A DNA stretch of 33,135 nucleotides from Paenarthrobacter nitroguajacolicus (GCF_029952445.1 NZ_JAQPPK010000039.1:1-33135), one strand, 5' to 3'; counted from the first letter of the stretch, positions 1 to 7,170 are shown. Numbers and translations: made by a program. The notes: a model not told the origin generated them from the letters alone.

Positions 1-73
1 GGCGGCCCTGCAGAACACGCTGGACAAGGATCCTTCTACCGGTGGGAGTCAGGCGGGCATTACGGTGGACCAT
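1..73 (-). CDS. IS481-family transposase, N-terminal fragment cut by the window edge
   Basis: Reading the minus strand from an ATG at 73-71 gives MVHRNARLTPTGRRILVQRV and then LQGR before the window ends. This is the characteristic opening of IS481-family DDE transposases (M-HRNARLT--GR--LV-RV), which leads into the helix-turn-helix domain. Only 24 residues are visible, so completeness and activity cannot be judged. The gene points out of the window, and the inverted repeat at 74-127 lies directly upstream, where the end of the element is expected. Family assignment rests on the N-terminal motif alone. Confidence 0.75.
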   Translation of the reverse strand, partial: MVHRNARLTPTGRRILVQRVLQGR

Positions 74-127
74 GAAGACCTCTTAGTCGTTCGGTGTGTG
101 TGGTAACCACCAACCTAAGAGGTCTTC
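74..127. repeat. Perfect 13-bp inverted repeat next to the IS481 start
   Basis: GAAGACCTCTTAG at 74-86 is matched exactly by its reverse complement at 115-127. The 28-nt spacer contains a smaller dyad, GTGGT-A-ACCAC, at 100-110. The repeat abuts the transposase start codon and lies 40 nt past the stop of the PheRS-like gene. It could be the sub-terminal or terminal repeat region of the IS481 element, or a hairpin blocking transcription into or out of it. There is no clear T-tract. The exact IS end and target duplication could not be fixed. Confidence 0.6.
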
Positions 128-166
128 GCCCTTTCACGATGTAACCAACCTGCTGGCCGAGTACAG

Positions 167-1291
167 CTAGGCGCCGCTTGCGATCAGCTCCAGGACCGGG
201 CCCTCGTGCAAGGCCAGGTAGACGTCGTCACGAAGTTGATTGGCCTCCGGATCGGTCATCGTCGGGCCCAGGGGCCGCAGTACCAGCCGAATCAGAGCGT
301 TGGCCTGCCCGGGAAGGATCTGCAACCGGTCCCTAGCCGCGGGCGGAAGCTCGTCATGCGCCGTCAAAGCCAGGAGTTCGACACTTTCCAGGTCCTCGGC
401 GCGGTCATCCAAGGCCATCCGCACCCTGTCCCCGAGCAATTCAGCATCCATGTCCGCCGCTACGACTATTGAGATGTCCCTGCTGATGGACGGCATGCAG
501 GACACCGATTTCCACGGGGCGAGGTCCACCATCTGCTGCCGAATCCTGGGATCAGCGGACCTGAGCAACCTGATGTCGGGAATGCCTTTGCGAAGCATGA
601 GAGCCCGGTCCAAGCCCATACCAAGAGCCAACCCCGACCATTGCCCGGGATCCAAACCGGCGTCAAGGAAAAGTTGCGGCGCCATCAGCCCGCACTCCGC
701 GAGTTCCAGCCACTCGTCATCCATACGGACATCGACCTGCAAACCCTCTCGCGTGTACGGATGAACGGCCCGAACTGCCCGCCACTCCGCGTCCGGCAGA
801 ACTGCGTTCACCAATGAGCTGACCATTTCCTGCAGGTGACTGGAGTCGAGGACCCTCAATGAACTTACGCGCCATAAGTCGACTTGGTGGGGCGTACCTA
901 CATGGGTCCGATCGATGGCGTCGCGCCGGTACACCAGACCTGGAATCGCCCAGAGTTCGTCGATAGGCCGAACCGGATCCAGCGAGCGCAACAAGGACGG
1001 GATGGAGGCCGAGGTGTGGCTGCGCAGCATGACGGTAGGGCTGACGTAGCGGGAGTATCTTTGGTCGCGCGTGACGTCCGCTGGGCTGAACCCGAGCCGA
1101 TCATAGTTGTCCGAAACGCTGACCAGTGGACTATGGCGGATGAGTCGTTGGGGCACGTCCCACTGCTCGCGCAGGCCGCGCAGCACGTCGTGGAGGAGGG
1201 GCTGCATTGCATGCGGGCCATCGTTCGGGTTGGAGAGGTCTCTGATTGTCAGGGCGTTGTGGAGCTCTGTGGGGTTGAGATATGCGGGCAT
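167..1291 (-). CDS. srmL: Free-standing PheS-like class II ligase fused to an FDX-ACB-type domain
   Basis: The 374-residue protein has the class II aminoacyl-tRNA synthetase core of PheS. RSHTSAS (about residues 90-96) matches the PheS substrate-pocket THTSA motif. LVYRRDAIDRTH followed by HQVDLW (about 119-140) is motif 2. GMGLDRALMLRKGIPDIR (about 224-241) is motif 3. From about residue 267, SISRDISIVV opens a C-terminal part resembling the FDX-ACB anticodon-binding domain, normally found at the end of PheT or of mitochondrial PheRS. There is no PheS N-terminal coiled coil, and no pheT is nearby. I recall a family named PheS-related mystery ligase SrmL that fits; the symbol is from memory and its substrate is unknown to me. 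The ATG at 1291 is preferred over one at 1402 because AAGGA sits 7 nt before it and homology starts there. Upstream lies an attenuator-like leader. Confidence 0.8.
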   Translation of the reverse strand: MPAYLNPTELHNALTIRDLSNPNDGPHAMQPLLHDVLRGLREQWDVPQRLIRHSPLVSVSDNYDRLGFSPADVTRDQRYSRYVSPTVMLRSHTSASIPSLLRSLDPVRPIDELWAIPGLVYRRDAIDRTHVGTPHQVDLWRVSSLRVLDSSHLQEMVSSLVNAVLPDAEWRAVRAVHPYTREGLQVDVRMDDEWLELAECGLMAPQLFLDAGLDPGQWSGLALGMGLDRALMLRKGIPDIRLLRSADPRIRQQMVDLAPWKSVSCMPSISRDISIVVAADMDAELLGDRVRMALDDRAEDLESVELLALTAHDELPPAARDRLQILPGQANALIRLVLRPLGPTMTDPEANQLRDDVYLALHEGPVLELIASGA

Positions 1292-1313
1292 TGCTGGTCC
1301 TTGGGTTAGGTGT

Positions 1314-1399
1314 GGGTGGAGGTCTCCTCCCCCGACCCTCTCCGTGCCAGGACCTAGGCGCGCGCCAAACAGCCCTCGCGACCGGAGACCGGTCGGGGG
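1314..1399 (-). promoter_or_regulatory. Leader RNA with mutually exclusive pairings (candidate attenuator)
   Basis: In the minus-strand transcript, CCCCCGACC (1399-1391) can pair with GGTCGGGGG (1337-1329). GGTCTCC (1390-1384) can pair with GGAGACC (1327-1321). The order A-B-A'-B' allows a pseudoknot or two competing states. The downstream segment can instead fold on itself as GGG-GGAGG / CCTCC-a-CCC (1333-1326 with 1322-1314), which excludes both long pairings. Both 5' arms are codons of the leader peptide. No U-tract was seen, so the output may be translation, Rho action or processing rather than intrinsic termination. Confidence 0.5.
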
Positions 1400-1425
1400 C
1401 AAGTAAATCGACGCATTGAGAGCAT
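1354..1425 (-). CDS. Putative leaderless 23-residue leader peptide upstream of the PheS-like gene
   Basis: The minus-strand ATG at 1425 lies exactly 6 nt after a TATAGT hexamer, the spacing expected for a leaderless mRNA starting on the A of ATG. The 24 codons end in TAG at 1356-1354. The peptide begins MLSMRRFTCPRPV and ends in GREGCLARA. It has a Cys codon at 9 (TGC) and one at 19 (TGT), plus four further Arg codons after the RR pair. Its codons overlap both 5' arms of the alternative RNA pairings described for 1314-1399, so translation would alter leader folding. This is the layout of ribosome-mediated attenuation, known for cysteine-rich leaderless peptides in mycobacteria. No homology is claimed, and a chance ORF remains possible. 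Confidence 0.45.
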   Translation of the reverse strand: MLSMRRFTCPRPVSGREGCLARA

Positions 1426-1431
1426 GGGCCG

Positions 1432-1437
1432 ACTATA
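1432..1437 (-). promoter_or_regulatory. -10 hexamer TATAGT for the PheS-like transcript
   Basis: TATAGT reads on the minus strand from 1437 to 1432 and is followed after 6 nt by the leader-peptide ATG at 1425. It matches the actinobacterial TANNNT -10 pattern. No good -35 is visible 17-18 nt upstream, which is common in these bacteria. It lies in the 179-nt gap after the methyltransferase stop, so the ligase can be transcribed on its own. Confidence 0.45.
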
Positions 1438-1470
1438 CCTGTGTCCGAGGCTCCTGCACAGGCGGGCTAA

Positions 1471-2223
1471 CTAGCGTCCGCTGAGCCGGTAAACCGACAC
1501 GTGGCCGCGCGACTCAGCTGTGAAGTCGCTGCGATCCCAGTCCGCCCACCGGGATTCCAGCTCGAACCCGGCCAGCCGTGCCATCAGGTCCAGTTCGCTG
1601 GGCCAGATGTAGCGGTGCGGTGTCCGGCCTATCCGCGCGTCGCGGTCGGATAGCCCCTCCCCGAAATGCACGTGGTGTGAAATGACGTGCTGACGCAGAA
1701 CATCGTAGGTATCCACCAACAGATACCCGGGTTGGCTCACTTCCACCGTCCCCCCATGTCCGGGCGGCAGCGAGCGCAGTTGCGGTACCCAAAGTTCGAT
1801 GACGAAACGGCCGCCCGGCGCCAGATGACGGGCAGCATTCTGGAAGCAACGGACTTGCTCGTCCTGGGTCAGGAGGTTGGCGATGGTGTTGAACACCAAG
1901 TACGCCAGCGTGAATTCCCCGTCGACCCGTGCTTCGGCCATGTCACCCTGGACCACAGGCACGGTGTCCTGGTCCACCTTCGACCGCAGGCGCCGGATCA
2001 TGGCGTGGGACAGTTCTATGCCACTCACCCGAACGCCGGCTTCGGAGAGCGGTACGGCTACCCTGCCCGTCCCAATGGCAAATTCCAACGCGGCACCGTC
2101 GCCTGCGAGTTCGGACAGGACCTGCACGGTTGGGCCCAGAACCTCCGGGGCGAACATGCCCTCACCTGGAGTGTCGTACTGCTGTGCGGTTTCGTCGTCC
2201 CAGAGTTCTTGCTGGTCGGTCAT
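1471..2223 (-). CDS. Class I SAM-dependent methyltransferase
   Basis: The 250-residue protein has a Rossmann-type SAM site. LEFAIGTGRVAVPL (about residues 46-59) is motif I, and GIELSHAMI is the acidic motif II loop. VQGDMAE and FTLAYLVFNTIANLL are the later strands, followed by LAPGGRFVIELW, the usual post-motif segment. This pattern places it with small-molecule methyltransferases of the Methyltransf_11/25 type; the substrate is not evident. The ATG at 2223 is chosen over one at 2274 because the earlier residues look non-homologous and a GGCAGG ribosome-site-like stretch precedes 2223. It is followed 179 nt later by the PheS-like gene on the same strand, and cotranscription is possible but unproven. 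Confidence 0.8.
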   Translation of the reverse strand: MTDQQELWDDETAQQYDTPGEGMFAPEVLGPTVQVLSELAGDGAALEFAIGTGRVAVPLSEAGVRVSGIELSHAMIRRLRSKVDQDTVPVVQGDMAEARVDGEFTLAYLVFNTIANLLTQDEQVRCFQNAARHLAPGGRFVIELWVPQLRSLPPGHGGTVEVSQPGYLLVDTYDVLRQHVISHHVHFGEGLSDRDARIGRTPHRYIWPSELDLMARLAGFELESRWADWDRSDFTAESRGHVSVYRLSGR

Positions 2224-2262
2224 CCTGCCACTATTGCAGGTGCCGGCAACCTCGCGTAACGA

Positions 2263-2293
2263 TTGACATGACATAACTCACATTCTGTAAGCT
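2263..2293 (+). promoter_or_regulatory. Putative promoter for the 2344-2919 gene pair
   Basis: TTGACA at 2263-2268 is a consensus -35. TAAGCT at 2288-2293 fits the TANNNT -10 pattern with a 19-nt spacer, slightly long. The gene starts at 2344, giving a leader of about 45 nt with GGGAGG before the ATG. The region is AT-rich compared with its surroundings and lies between divergent genes. Confidence 0.5.
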
Positions 2294-2343
2294 AAATTCA
2301 AAGTCACGCAGCCGGCTTCCTTCGTACTATCAGGGAGGTCCTC

Positions 2344-2727
2344 ATGGCCCCCAATTCCCTTAAAGCCAACATTCTCCTAACCCATGGTGTCGCAGCTTCC
2401 GCGGCCTCCGTTGCTCGACGAAGAGCAGCAGTTACCCAAGGAACCCACGGTGCACCAGCCAACAAACCCGACGCCCTGCTTGGGGCGATAGCTGTAAGGC
2501 AACTGTTCCACCGCTGGCCGTTGGTACCCTCCCGCGAACTGGAGCGGATCCGCCACGTCCTCCTCCACTGCGACCAGCTCGGCTCTCCGGATACCCACCA
2601 CCTGTCCGAGCCAGCCCAAGCGCTGCTGGAACTAATCAACAGCGAGTTGGACCGGCGTCGGACCCCGGAAGATCGGCCGCAGCCGCCTGCACAAGAGGCG
2701 CCCACCTCCGGGCAGGGGGCCGCGTAA
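2344..2727 (+). CDS. Hypothetical protein of 127 residues
   Basis: I do not recognise this protein. The ATG at 2344 is supported by GGGAGG 4-9 nt upstream and by a TTGACA-type promoter. The N-terminal 40 residues are rich in Ala, Arg and Thr. The middle (RQLFHRWPLVPSRELERIRH and on to about residue 105) looks like an amphipathic helical domain, and the C-terminus is Pro/Gln/Glu-rich and probably disordered. Its TAA is directly followed by the ATG of the DUF1508 gene (TAAATG), so the two are almost certainly translated from one message. No membrane segment or signal peptide is seen. Confidence 0.7.
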   Translation: MAPNSLKANILLTHGVAASAASVARRRAAVTQGTHGAPANKPDALLGAIAVRQLFHRWPLVPSRELERIRHVLLHCDQLGSPDTHHLSEPAQALLELINSELDRRRTPEDRPQPPAQEAPTSGQGAA

Positions 2728-2919
2728 ATGGCCGGACATTTTGAATTGTTCGAAGAATCAGGCGGGGATTGCCGCGTTCGACTCGTCGATGGCGACGGGA
2801 CAGAACTCGCCCTTTCCATTTGTTTCCACGACAAAGCATCGGCCGCCAGGGCCATCTACTCGCTGCGGGAAATCGCGGCGAGTGGCCTCATCGAGGACCA
2901 CACGTCGCGGGCATCCTGA
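2728..2919 (+). CDS. DUF1508/YegP-type small protein
   Basis: The 63-residue protein matches one YegP-type (DUF1508, UPF0339) repeat. GHFELFEESGGDCRVRLVD corresponds to the usual GKFEIYKD--G-WRWRLKA opening. AARAIYSLREIA matches the later helix that follows the Ser/Lys segment. Family members are small proteins, often in tandem-repeat form, of unclear function; some are linked to stress. Only one repeat is present here. The start follows the stop of the preceding gene with no gap. Its TGA ends only 3 nt before the stop codon of the convergent GH65 gene, with no terminator between them. Confidence 0.75.
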   Translation: MAGHFELFEESGGDCRVRLVDGDGTELALSICFHDKASAARAIYSLREIAASGLIEDHTSRAS

Positions 2920-2922
2920 GGC

Positions 2923-5277
2923 CTACCGGATGATCGGAAGGCCCGCCGTGGGGAACACGCTGGGGAAGATCGACGGCGGCGGGACGGGAACGTCGTCGAG
3001 CGGCACCGTGACGGTCCCGGCACCAACGGTGACGCCGTAGTCCCGCACCTTAACCGGCAGCGGCTCGCCACTGTAGTCGGGCCCTTCGACGAGCTTGAGC
3101 GCGATGGACCCTTGCGCCAGATCCACGGCGAGCAGGCGCCCTTGTACCTTGAGCCTGAAGGACAGCCCCTCCCATTCGCCGGGCAGGCGCGGATCGAAGC
3201 GCAAAACCTCGCCCTGGTCCCGCATACCGGCGAATCCGCAAACCAGCGAACTCCAGATGCCGCCGGTGGAGGCAATGTGGACGCCGTCGATGGTGTTGCC
3301 GTGCGAGTTGTCCAGGTCGATGAACAGCGCCTCGGTGAAGTGCTGCAGTGCGACGTCACTGTACCCAACTTCAGCTGCCATGATTCCCTGGACGCATGCG
3401 GACAGGGTGGAGTCGCCGGTGGTGATGGGGTCGTAGAAGTCGAAGGCGCGCTGCTTTTCCTCGGCAGTGAAGTCCTGCCACTGGAGGAACATGGCCAGCA
3501 CCGTGTCCGCCTGCTTGAGGACCTGGTGCCGGTAGATCACCAGCGGGTGGAAGTTCAAGAGCAACGGGTATTTGGACTTGGGGGTGTTCCAATCCCAAGG
3601 CTCCAAGGTCATGAAATCGTTGTCCTGGCTGAACACCTCAAGGTGGGGATCGTATGGCAGCGACATCCGTTCGGCCGCCTGCCTCCACACCATGCGTTCG
3701 GTTTCGGCGATGCCCTCGTGCTCCAGCGCCGCGGCGGCACGGAGATTGAAGCGTGCCATGACGTTTGTGTAGAGGTTGTCGTTGACTACGGCCGTGTACT
3801 CGTCAGGGCCGGTGACGCCGTGGATGTGGAACATACCGTCCTTGCCGAAGAAGCCCAGCGAGGCCCACATGCGTGCCGTTTCGATCAACAGGTCGGCACC
3901 CAGCTCTGCGCTGAACGTGTCATCGCCGCTGGCCCACTGGTACCGGTTGGCGGCAAACGCAATGGCCGCGGCAATGTGGAACTGGGCAGTACCTGCCGCG
4001 TAGTAGGCGCTGGCTTCCAGGCCGTTGATGGTGCGCCACGGGAACAACGCACCGTCCACGCTGAGTTCCTTGGCGCGAACGCGGGCGTCCGGCAGCATTG
4101 CATGGCGTGATTCCAGCACCTTACGGGCACCGCAGGGGTTGGTGTACGTCAGGTAGGGCAGGAGGTAGACCTCCTGGTCCCAGAAATAGTGGCCTTCATA
4201 GCCTGAACCGCTGACGCCCTTGGCGGGAATCCCTGCAACTCCAGCGCGCGCGGTGGCCTGGGCCAGTTGGAAGAGTCCCCAGCGCACTGCCTGCTGCATT
4301 TCCGGCTGCCCGCCGATCGAGATGTCGGCCGTGGTCCAGTATTCCTCGTAATGCGCTTTGCTCTGGTCAAGGATTTCCGGGAAAGGCACCAAGTTGGCTT
4401 CCGCGTCCGCAGCCAGGCTCTCCCCGCGGTCTTCCGCGTCAGAGGACCCGGCCACGACGTAGCTGACCGACTTCTCCAGACGGAACGTGTCGCCGTCGTG
4501 GATGGCCAAAACATAGCGGACGGACGATTCGTCTTCGGCCACCAGCGTTTCGAAGGGCTGGCCCTCGGCGGAAATCCAGTGGTCCACAGCCATCGCCACG
4601 CGCTGGCGTGATTCGGAGGTCTCCCACGCGAGGCGCAGCGAGCCGTCGGCACCCTGCAGGTGCAGTGGCAGCAGTACCCGGCCTGCGTGCCGCCCGGAGC
4701 GGCGGGGGTCATGGACCGAGTGGTCCTCCACAGGCTGGTCCTGGCGGTTCACGACGCCGGAGGTGATGTCCGCGGACACGTCACGGTCCGCTGTGAGCGA
4801 CAGTTCAAGGCCAAGGCATCCGCGGGAATCGAACCCGACGGCGCGGCGCTCAACCGTGGTGACGGTAGCGCCGGACCGGCAGGCCCACACAATGCGTTCC
4901 TCATAAATGCCGGTGGAAAAGTCCACACTGCGGTGATAGTCCACCACCGTGGACTCGGCCAGGCTCAGGGCCTCGCCGTCGATGGAAATCGTGAAGTTGT
5001 TGGCATCCGGGACGTAGACGATGCGCTGGCCTGTCCTGGCGAAACCGTAAGCATTCTCGGCGTGCTTGATGTCCCAGATCTCGTGGAAACCATTGATGAA
5101 CGTGCCGGGGAGCTCGCTGTCTCCGGCCGTCGAGTGGGAACCGCGGATGCCGAGGTGGCCGTTGCCAAGCGCGAACAGCGTTTCCAGTGTTCCCTCGTCA
5201 CCGGGAACGTGGATGTTTTCCACAAGCTTCCAGGGCTCGCAGGGGAAACGCAGCCGATCGGAGCTGATGAGTGCCAT
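2923..5277 (-). CDS. Glycoside hydrolase family 65 disaccharide phosphorylase
   Basis: The 784-residue protein has the GH65 layout: an N-terminal beta-sandwich (about 1-270), a linker helix, an (alpha/alpha)6 catalytic barrel (about 310-690) and a C-terminal beta-domain. GSGYEGHYFWDQE (357-369) and VTGPDEYTAVVNDNLYTN (488-505) are signature segments. E493 is the expected general acid. KQAD (588-591), GDSTLSACVQG (621-631) and the HGNTIDGVHIASTGG segment line the substrate and phosphate site. The family phosphorolyses maltose, trehalose, kojibiose or similar alpha-glucosides to glucose and beta-glucose-1-phosphate. The sequence does not fix which one. It is the third gene of a LacI/HAD/GH65 operon, 30 nt after the beta-phosphoglucomutase-like gene that would process its product. 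No secretion signal is present, so it is cytosolic. Confidence 0.9.
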   Translation of the reverse strand: MALISSDRLRFPCEPWKLVENIHVPGDEGTLETLFALGNGHLGIRGSHSTAGDSELPGTFINGFHEIWDIKHAENAYGFARTGQRIVYVPDANNFTISIDGEALSLAESTVVDYHRSVDFSTGIYEERIVWACRSGATVTTVERRAVGFDSRGCLGLELSLTADRDVSADITSGVVNRQDQPVEDHSVHDPRRSGRHAGRVLLPLHLQGADGSLRLAWETSESRQRVAMAVDHWISAEGQPFETLVAEDESSVRYVLAIHDGDTFRLEKSVSYVVAGSSDAEDRGESLAADAEANLVPFPEILDQSKAHYEEYWTTADISIGGQPEMQQAVRWGLFQLAQATARAGVAGIPAKGVSGSGYEGHYFWDQEVYLLPYLTYTNPCGARKVLESRHAMLPDARVRAKELSVDGALFPWRTINGLEASAYYAAGTAQFHIAAAIAFAANRYQWASGDDTFSAELGADLLIETARMWASLGFFGKDGMFHIHGVTGPDEYTAVVNDNLYTNVMARFNLRAAAALEHEGIAETERMVWRQAAERMSLPYDPHLEVFSQDNDFMTLEPWDWNTPKSKYPLLLNFHPLVIYRHQVLKQADTVLAMFLQWQDFTAEEKQRAFDFYDPITTGDSTLSACVQGIMAAEVGYSDVALQHFTEALFIDLDNSHGNTIDGVHIASTGGIWSSLVCGFAGMRDQGEVLRFDPRLPGEWEGLSFRLKVQGRLLAVDLAQGSIALKLVEGPDYSGEPLPVKVRDYGVTVGAGTVTVPLDDVPVPPPSIFPSVFPTAGLPIIR

Positions 5278-5307
5278 GGGCGGTTGAAGTCCTTAGAAAA
5301 AGTAGGG

Positions 5308-6039
5308 TCAGAGAAGTTCGTAGAGGTCATCGACCACAAGCGTGGCGCCGGAGGCCAGCAGGGTTTGCCGGCCCGCTCCGCGGTCAACGCCGATCACTGC
5401 GTAAAAGGGAGCACCCGCGCCGGCCTGCACACCGGACACCGCATCTTCGACCACGATGCATTCCTCCACGGGCAGGCCCAGGAGTCCTGCGGCGTACACA
5501 TACGTTGCCGGATCCGGCTTGCCGGGAAGTCCGACGCCGGCAGCCACCTGGCCGTCGACTACTACCTCGAAGTGGTGGTCGAGTCCCGCAGCTTTCAGCA
5601 CGGCTGGGGCGTTCCTTGACGAGGAGACGACCGCGACCTTGAGTCCCCGTTCCAGGGCCGCGTTGATGAATTTGACGGATCCTTCGTACGGCTCGACGCC
5701 GCGCGTGTCCACGATCTCGTTGAAGATGGCGTTCTTGCGGTTGCCAAGGCCCTGGACCGTCTGGTTGCTGGGAGCATCGTCCGTGGGCCCTTCCGGCAGG
5801 GTGATGCCGCGGGAGGTCAGGAAGTCCCGCACGCCATCAAAGCGCGGCTTGCCATCGATGTGGTCGAAGTAGTCGCTTTCCTGGTAGCCCTGCTCGTTCC
5901 CGATTCCGGCGAGGTAGCCGTCAAAGAGTTCCTGCCACGCCTGTTCGTGCACCACTGCAGTTGGCGTCAGCACGCCGTCGAGGTCGAACAACAGCGCCGA
6001 GGCGCCCGTCCAGGCATTACGAAGATCAGTCATGTGCAT
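5308..6039 (-). CDS. HAD-superfamily beta-phosphoglucomutase-like enzyme
   Basis: The 243-residue protein carries the four HAD motifs: LLFDLDGVLTPT (about 16-27, nucleophile Asp and acid/base Asp), VVSSS (motif II Ser), the Lys of GKPDPATY and VVEDAVSGVQAG (motif IV). The DLDGVLT motif and subfamily I cap fit beta-phosphoglucomutase, which turns beta-glucose-1-phosphate into glucose-6-phosphate. That is the product expected from the GH65 phosphorylase encoded 30 nt downstream, so the pair forms a short catabolic route into glycolysis. It begins 8 nt after the LacI repressor stop. The start may be the ATG at 6039 or the one at 6033; neither has a strong ribosome site. A sugar-phosphatase role is possible but less likely in this context. 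Confidence 0.85.
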   Translation of the reverse strand: MHMTDLRNAWTGASALLFDLDGVLTPTAVVHEQAWQELFDGYLAGIGNEQGYQESDYFDHIDGKPRFDGVRDFLTSRGITLPEGPTDDAPSNQTVQGLGNRKNAIFNEIVDTRGVEPYEGSVKFINAALERGLKVAVVSSSRNAPAVLKAAGLDHHFEVVVDGQVAAGVGLPGKPDPATYVYAAGLLGLPVEECIVVEDAVSGVQAGAGAPFYAVIGVDRGAGRQTLLASGATLVVDDLYELL

Positions 6040-6047
6040 TGTTCCGT

Positions 6048-7067
6048 TCAGCGCTTGTGGCGCGTGGTTTTGCGTTCGATGAGCTTGGTATCGAGCAAGT
6101 GGTTGGAGGGTTGATGGGGGGATTCGTTATTCAAGAGTCGTTCGCACAGCAGGTTCGCCGCGAAGGCGCCTTGGTCGGCTACCGGCTGCGCGACGGTGCT
6201 CAGGCCAAGGAACCCGCTCATGGGGTGGTCGTCCAAACCGATCACGGACACGTTTTTGGGCACGGACAAGCCGTACTCGCGGAGCGCCGTCAGGGCACCG
6301 AAAGCGGCCTCGTCGCAGTGGGCAAACACTGCAGTGGGCCTGGCACCGCGGGTGATGAGCTCAGCCATGGCCCGCCGGCCGTCGTCGATACTCGGCCCCG
6401 CAGCCACCACAAGGTCCGGGTGGACGGTGAGGTGGTGTTCATCCAGCGCACGCTTGAAGCCACGGAACCGAGGAGTCTCAGTCACAACGGAGTGTTCATT
6501 GCTCGAGAGAACGGCCAAGTCCCAATGGCCCAGCCCCAGCAGGTGTTGGGTTGCCTGCCAGGCAGCGTGTTCGTCATCGATACCTACATTGTCCCACGGA
6601 ACATGGCGCATACCCACGCTGGCTATCGCCAACCCGCAGGCCTTCAACGCTTCCATTTCATCGGGGTCGACGTCAATGTTGAGCAGCAGCAGACCGTCGA
6701 CCCGCTGGGCGAAATTTTCCAGGTTTTCAAAGAACTGCCTGCGGACACTGGCCTTGTTGCGGAGGCTGATCAGGACCGTGTCATAACCACTGTCGCCGAG
6801 AACCTCCTCCGCGGCTTCCACGGCTTGGGCGAAGAACCACGATGTGGCGGTGGGGGCAACAATAGCCACCGATCCCGTAACTCCGCCGGCCAACCTGGAT
6901 GCGGCGGCAGAGGCTTTGTAGCCAAGCTTGCTGGCGGCTTCGGCCACCCGCACCTGGGCTTTTTCGGAAACGTTGGGGAGCTTCCTCAGGGCCCGGGACA
7001 CCGTGCAAATCGACAATCCGGACAGGACCGCTACGTCCTGGATTGTCACCCTGTCAGTCCTAACCAT
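6048..7067 (-). CDS. LacI-family transcriptional repressor of the GH65 operon
   Basis: The 339-residue protein starts with a LacI helix-turn-helix (VTIQDVAVLSGLSICTVSRALR, about residues 6-27) and the hinge helix ASAAASRLAGG. A periplasmic-binding-protein-like effector domain follows, including VIGLDDHPMS and the usual C-terminal region. The ATG at 7067 places VRTDRVTIQDVA at the N-terminus, as is normal for the family; an ATG at 7139 would add 24 unrelated residues. It is the first gene of the LacI/HAD/GH65 operon. A perfect palindrome in the spacer and -10 of its promoter implies autorepression together with the enzyme genes. The likely inducer is the disaccharide or a sugar phosphate, by inference. 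Confidence 0.92.
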   Translation of the reverse strand: MVRTDRVTIQDVAVLSGLSICTVSRALRKLPNVSEKAQVRVAEAASKLGYKASAAASRLAGGVTGSVAIVAPTATSWFFAQAVEAAEEVLGDSGYDTVLISLRNKASVRRQFFENLENFAQRVDGLLLLNIDVDPDEMEALKACGLAIASVGMRHVPWDNVGIDDEHAAWQATQHLLGLGHWDLAVLSSNEHSVVTETPRFRGFKRALDEHHLTVHPDLVVAAGPSIDDGRRAMAELITRGARPTAVFAHCDEAAFGALTALREYGLSVPKNVSVIGLDDHPMSGFLGLSTVAQPVADQGAFAANLLCERLLNNESPHQPSNHLLDTKLIERKTTRHKR

Positions 7068-7140
7068 GCAACACGGCCTCAACCCTTTCCATTCCCGCTC
7101 AACGCCTTGGCGCGCATCCCGCAGCGGGACACCAGCCAAA

Positions 7141-7170
7141 AGTGTAAGCGCTTACAATTTTGTCATTCAA
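7141..7170 (-). promoter_or_regulatory. Promoter of the LacI/HAD/GH65 operon
   Basis: On the minus strand TTGAAT (7170-7165) and TACACT (7146-7141) are separated by 18 nt, a good -35/-10 pair. The leader to the ATG at 7067 is about 65-70 nt. The operator palindrome covers the downstream half of the spacer and most of the -10, so repressor and polymerase would compete. Confidence 0.65.
7143..7156. promoter_or_regulatory. LacI-type operator TGTAAGCGCTTACA
   Basis: This is a perfect 14-bp palindrome with the central CG and flanking AAGCGCTT typical of LacI/GalR-family operators. It lies in the promoter of the LacI gene itself and overlaps the -10 hexamer. Only this copy was noticed in the window, so the regulon may be local. 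Confidence 0.85.

Noticed and set aside
1292..1402. N-terminal extension of the PheS-like protein starting at 1402
   Set aside because: It lies over the structured leader and the leader peptide, has no ribosome site and no PheS-like sequence. The ATG at 1291 has AAGGA upstream.
3112..4110. Long plus-strand open frame opposite the GH65 gene
   Set aside because: It is an antisense shadow caused by GC-rich codon bias. The opposite strand carries full GH65 motifs and this frame has no recognisable domain.
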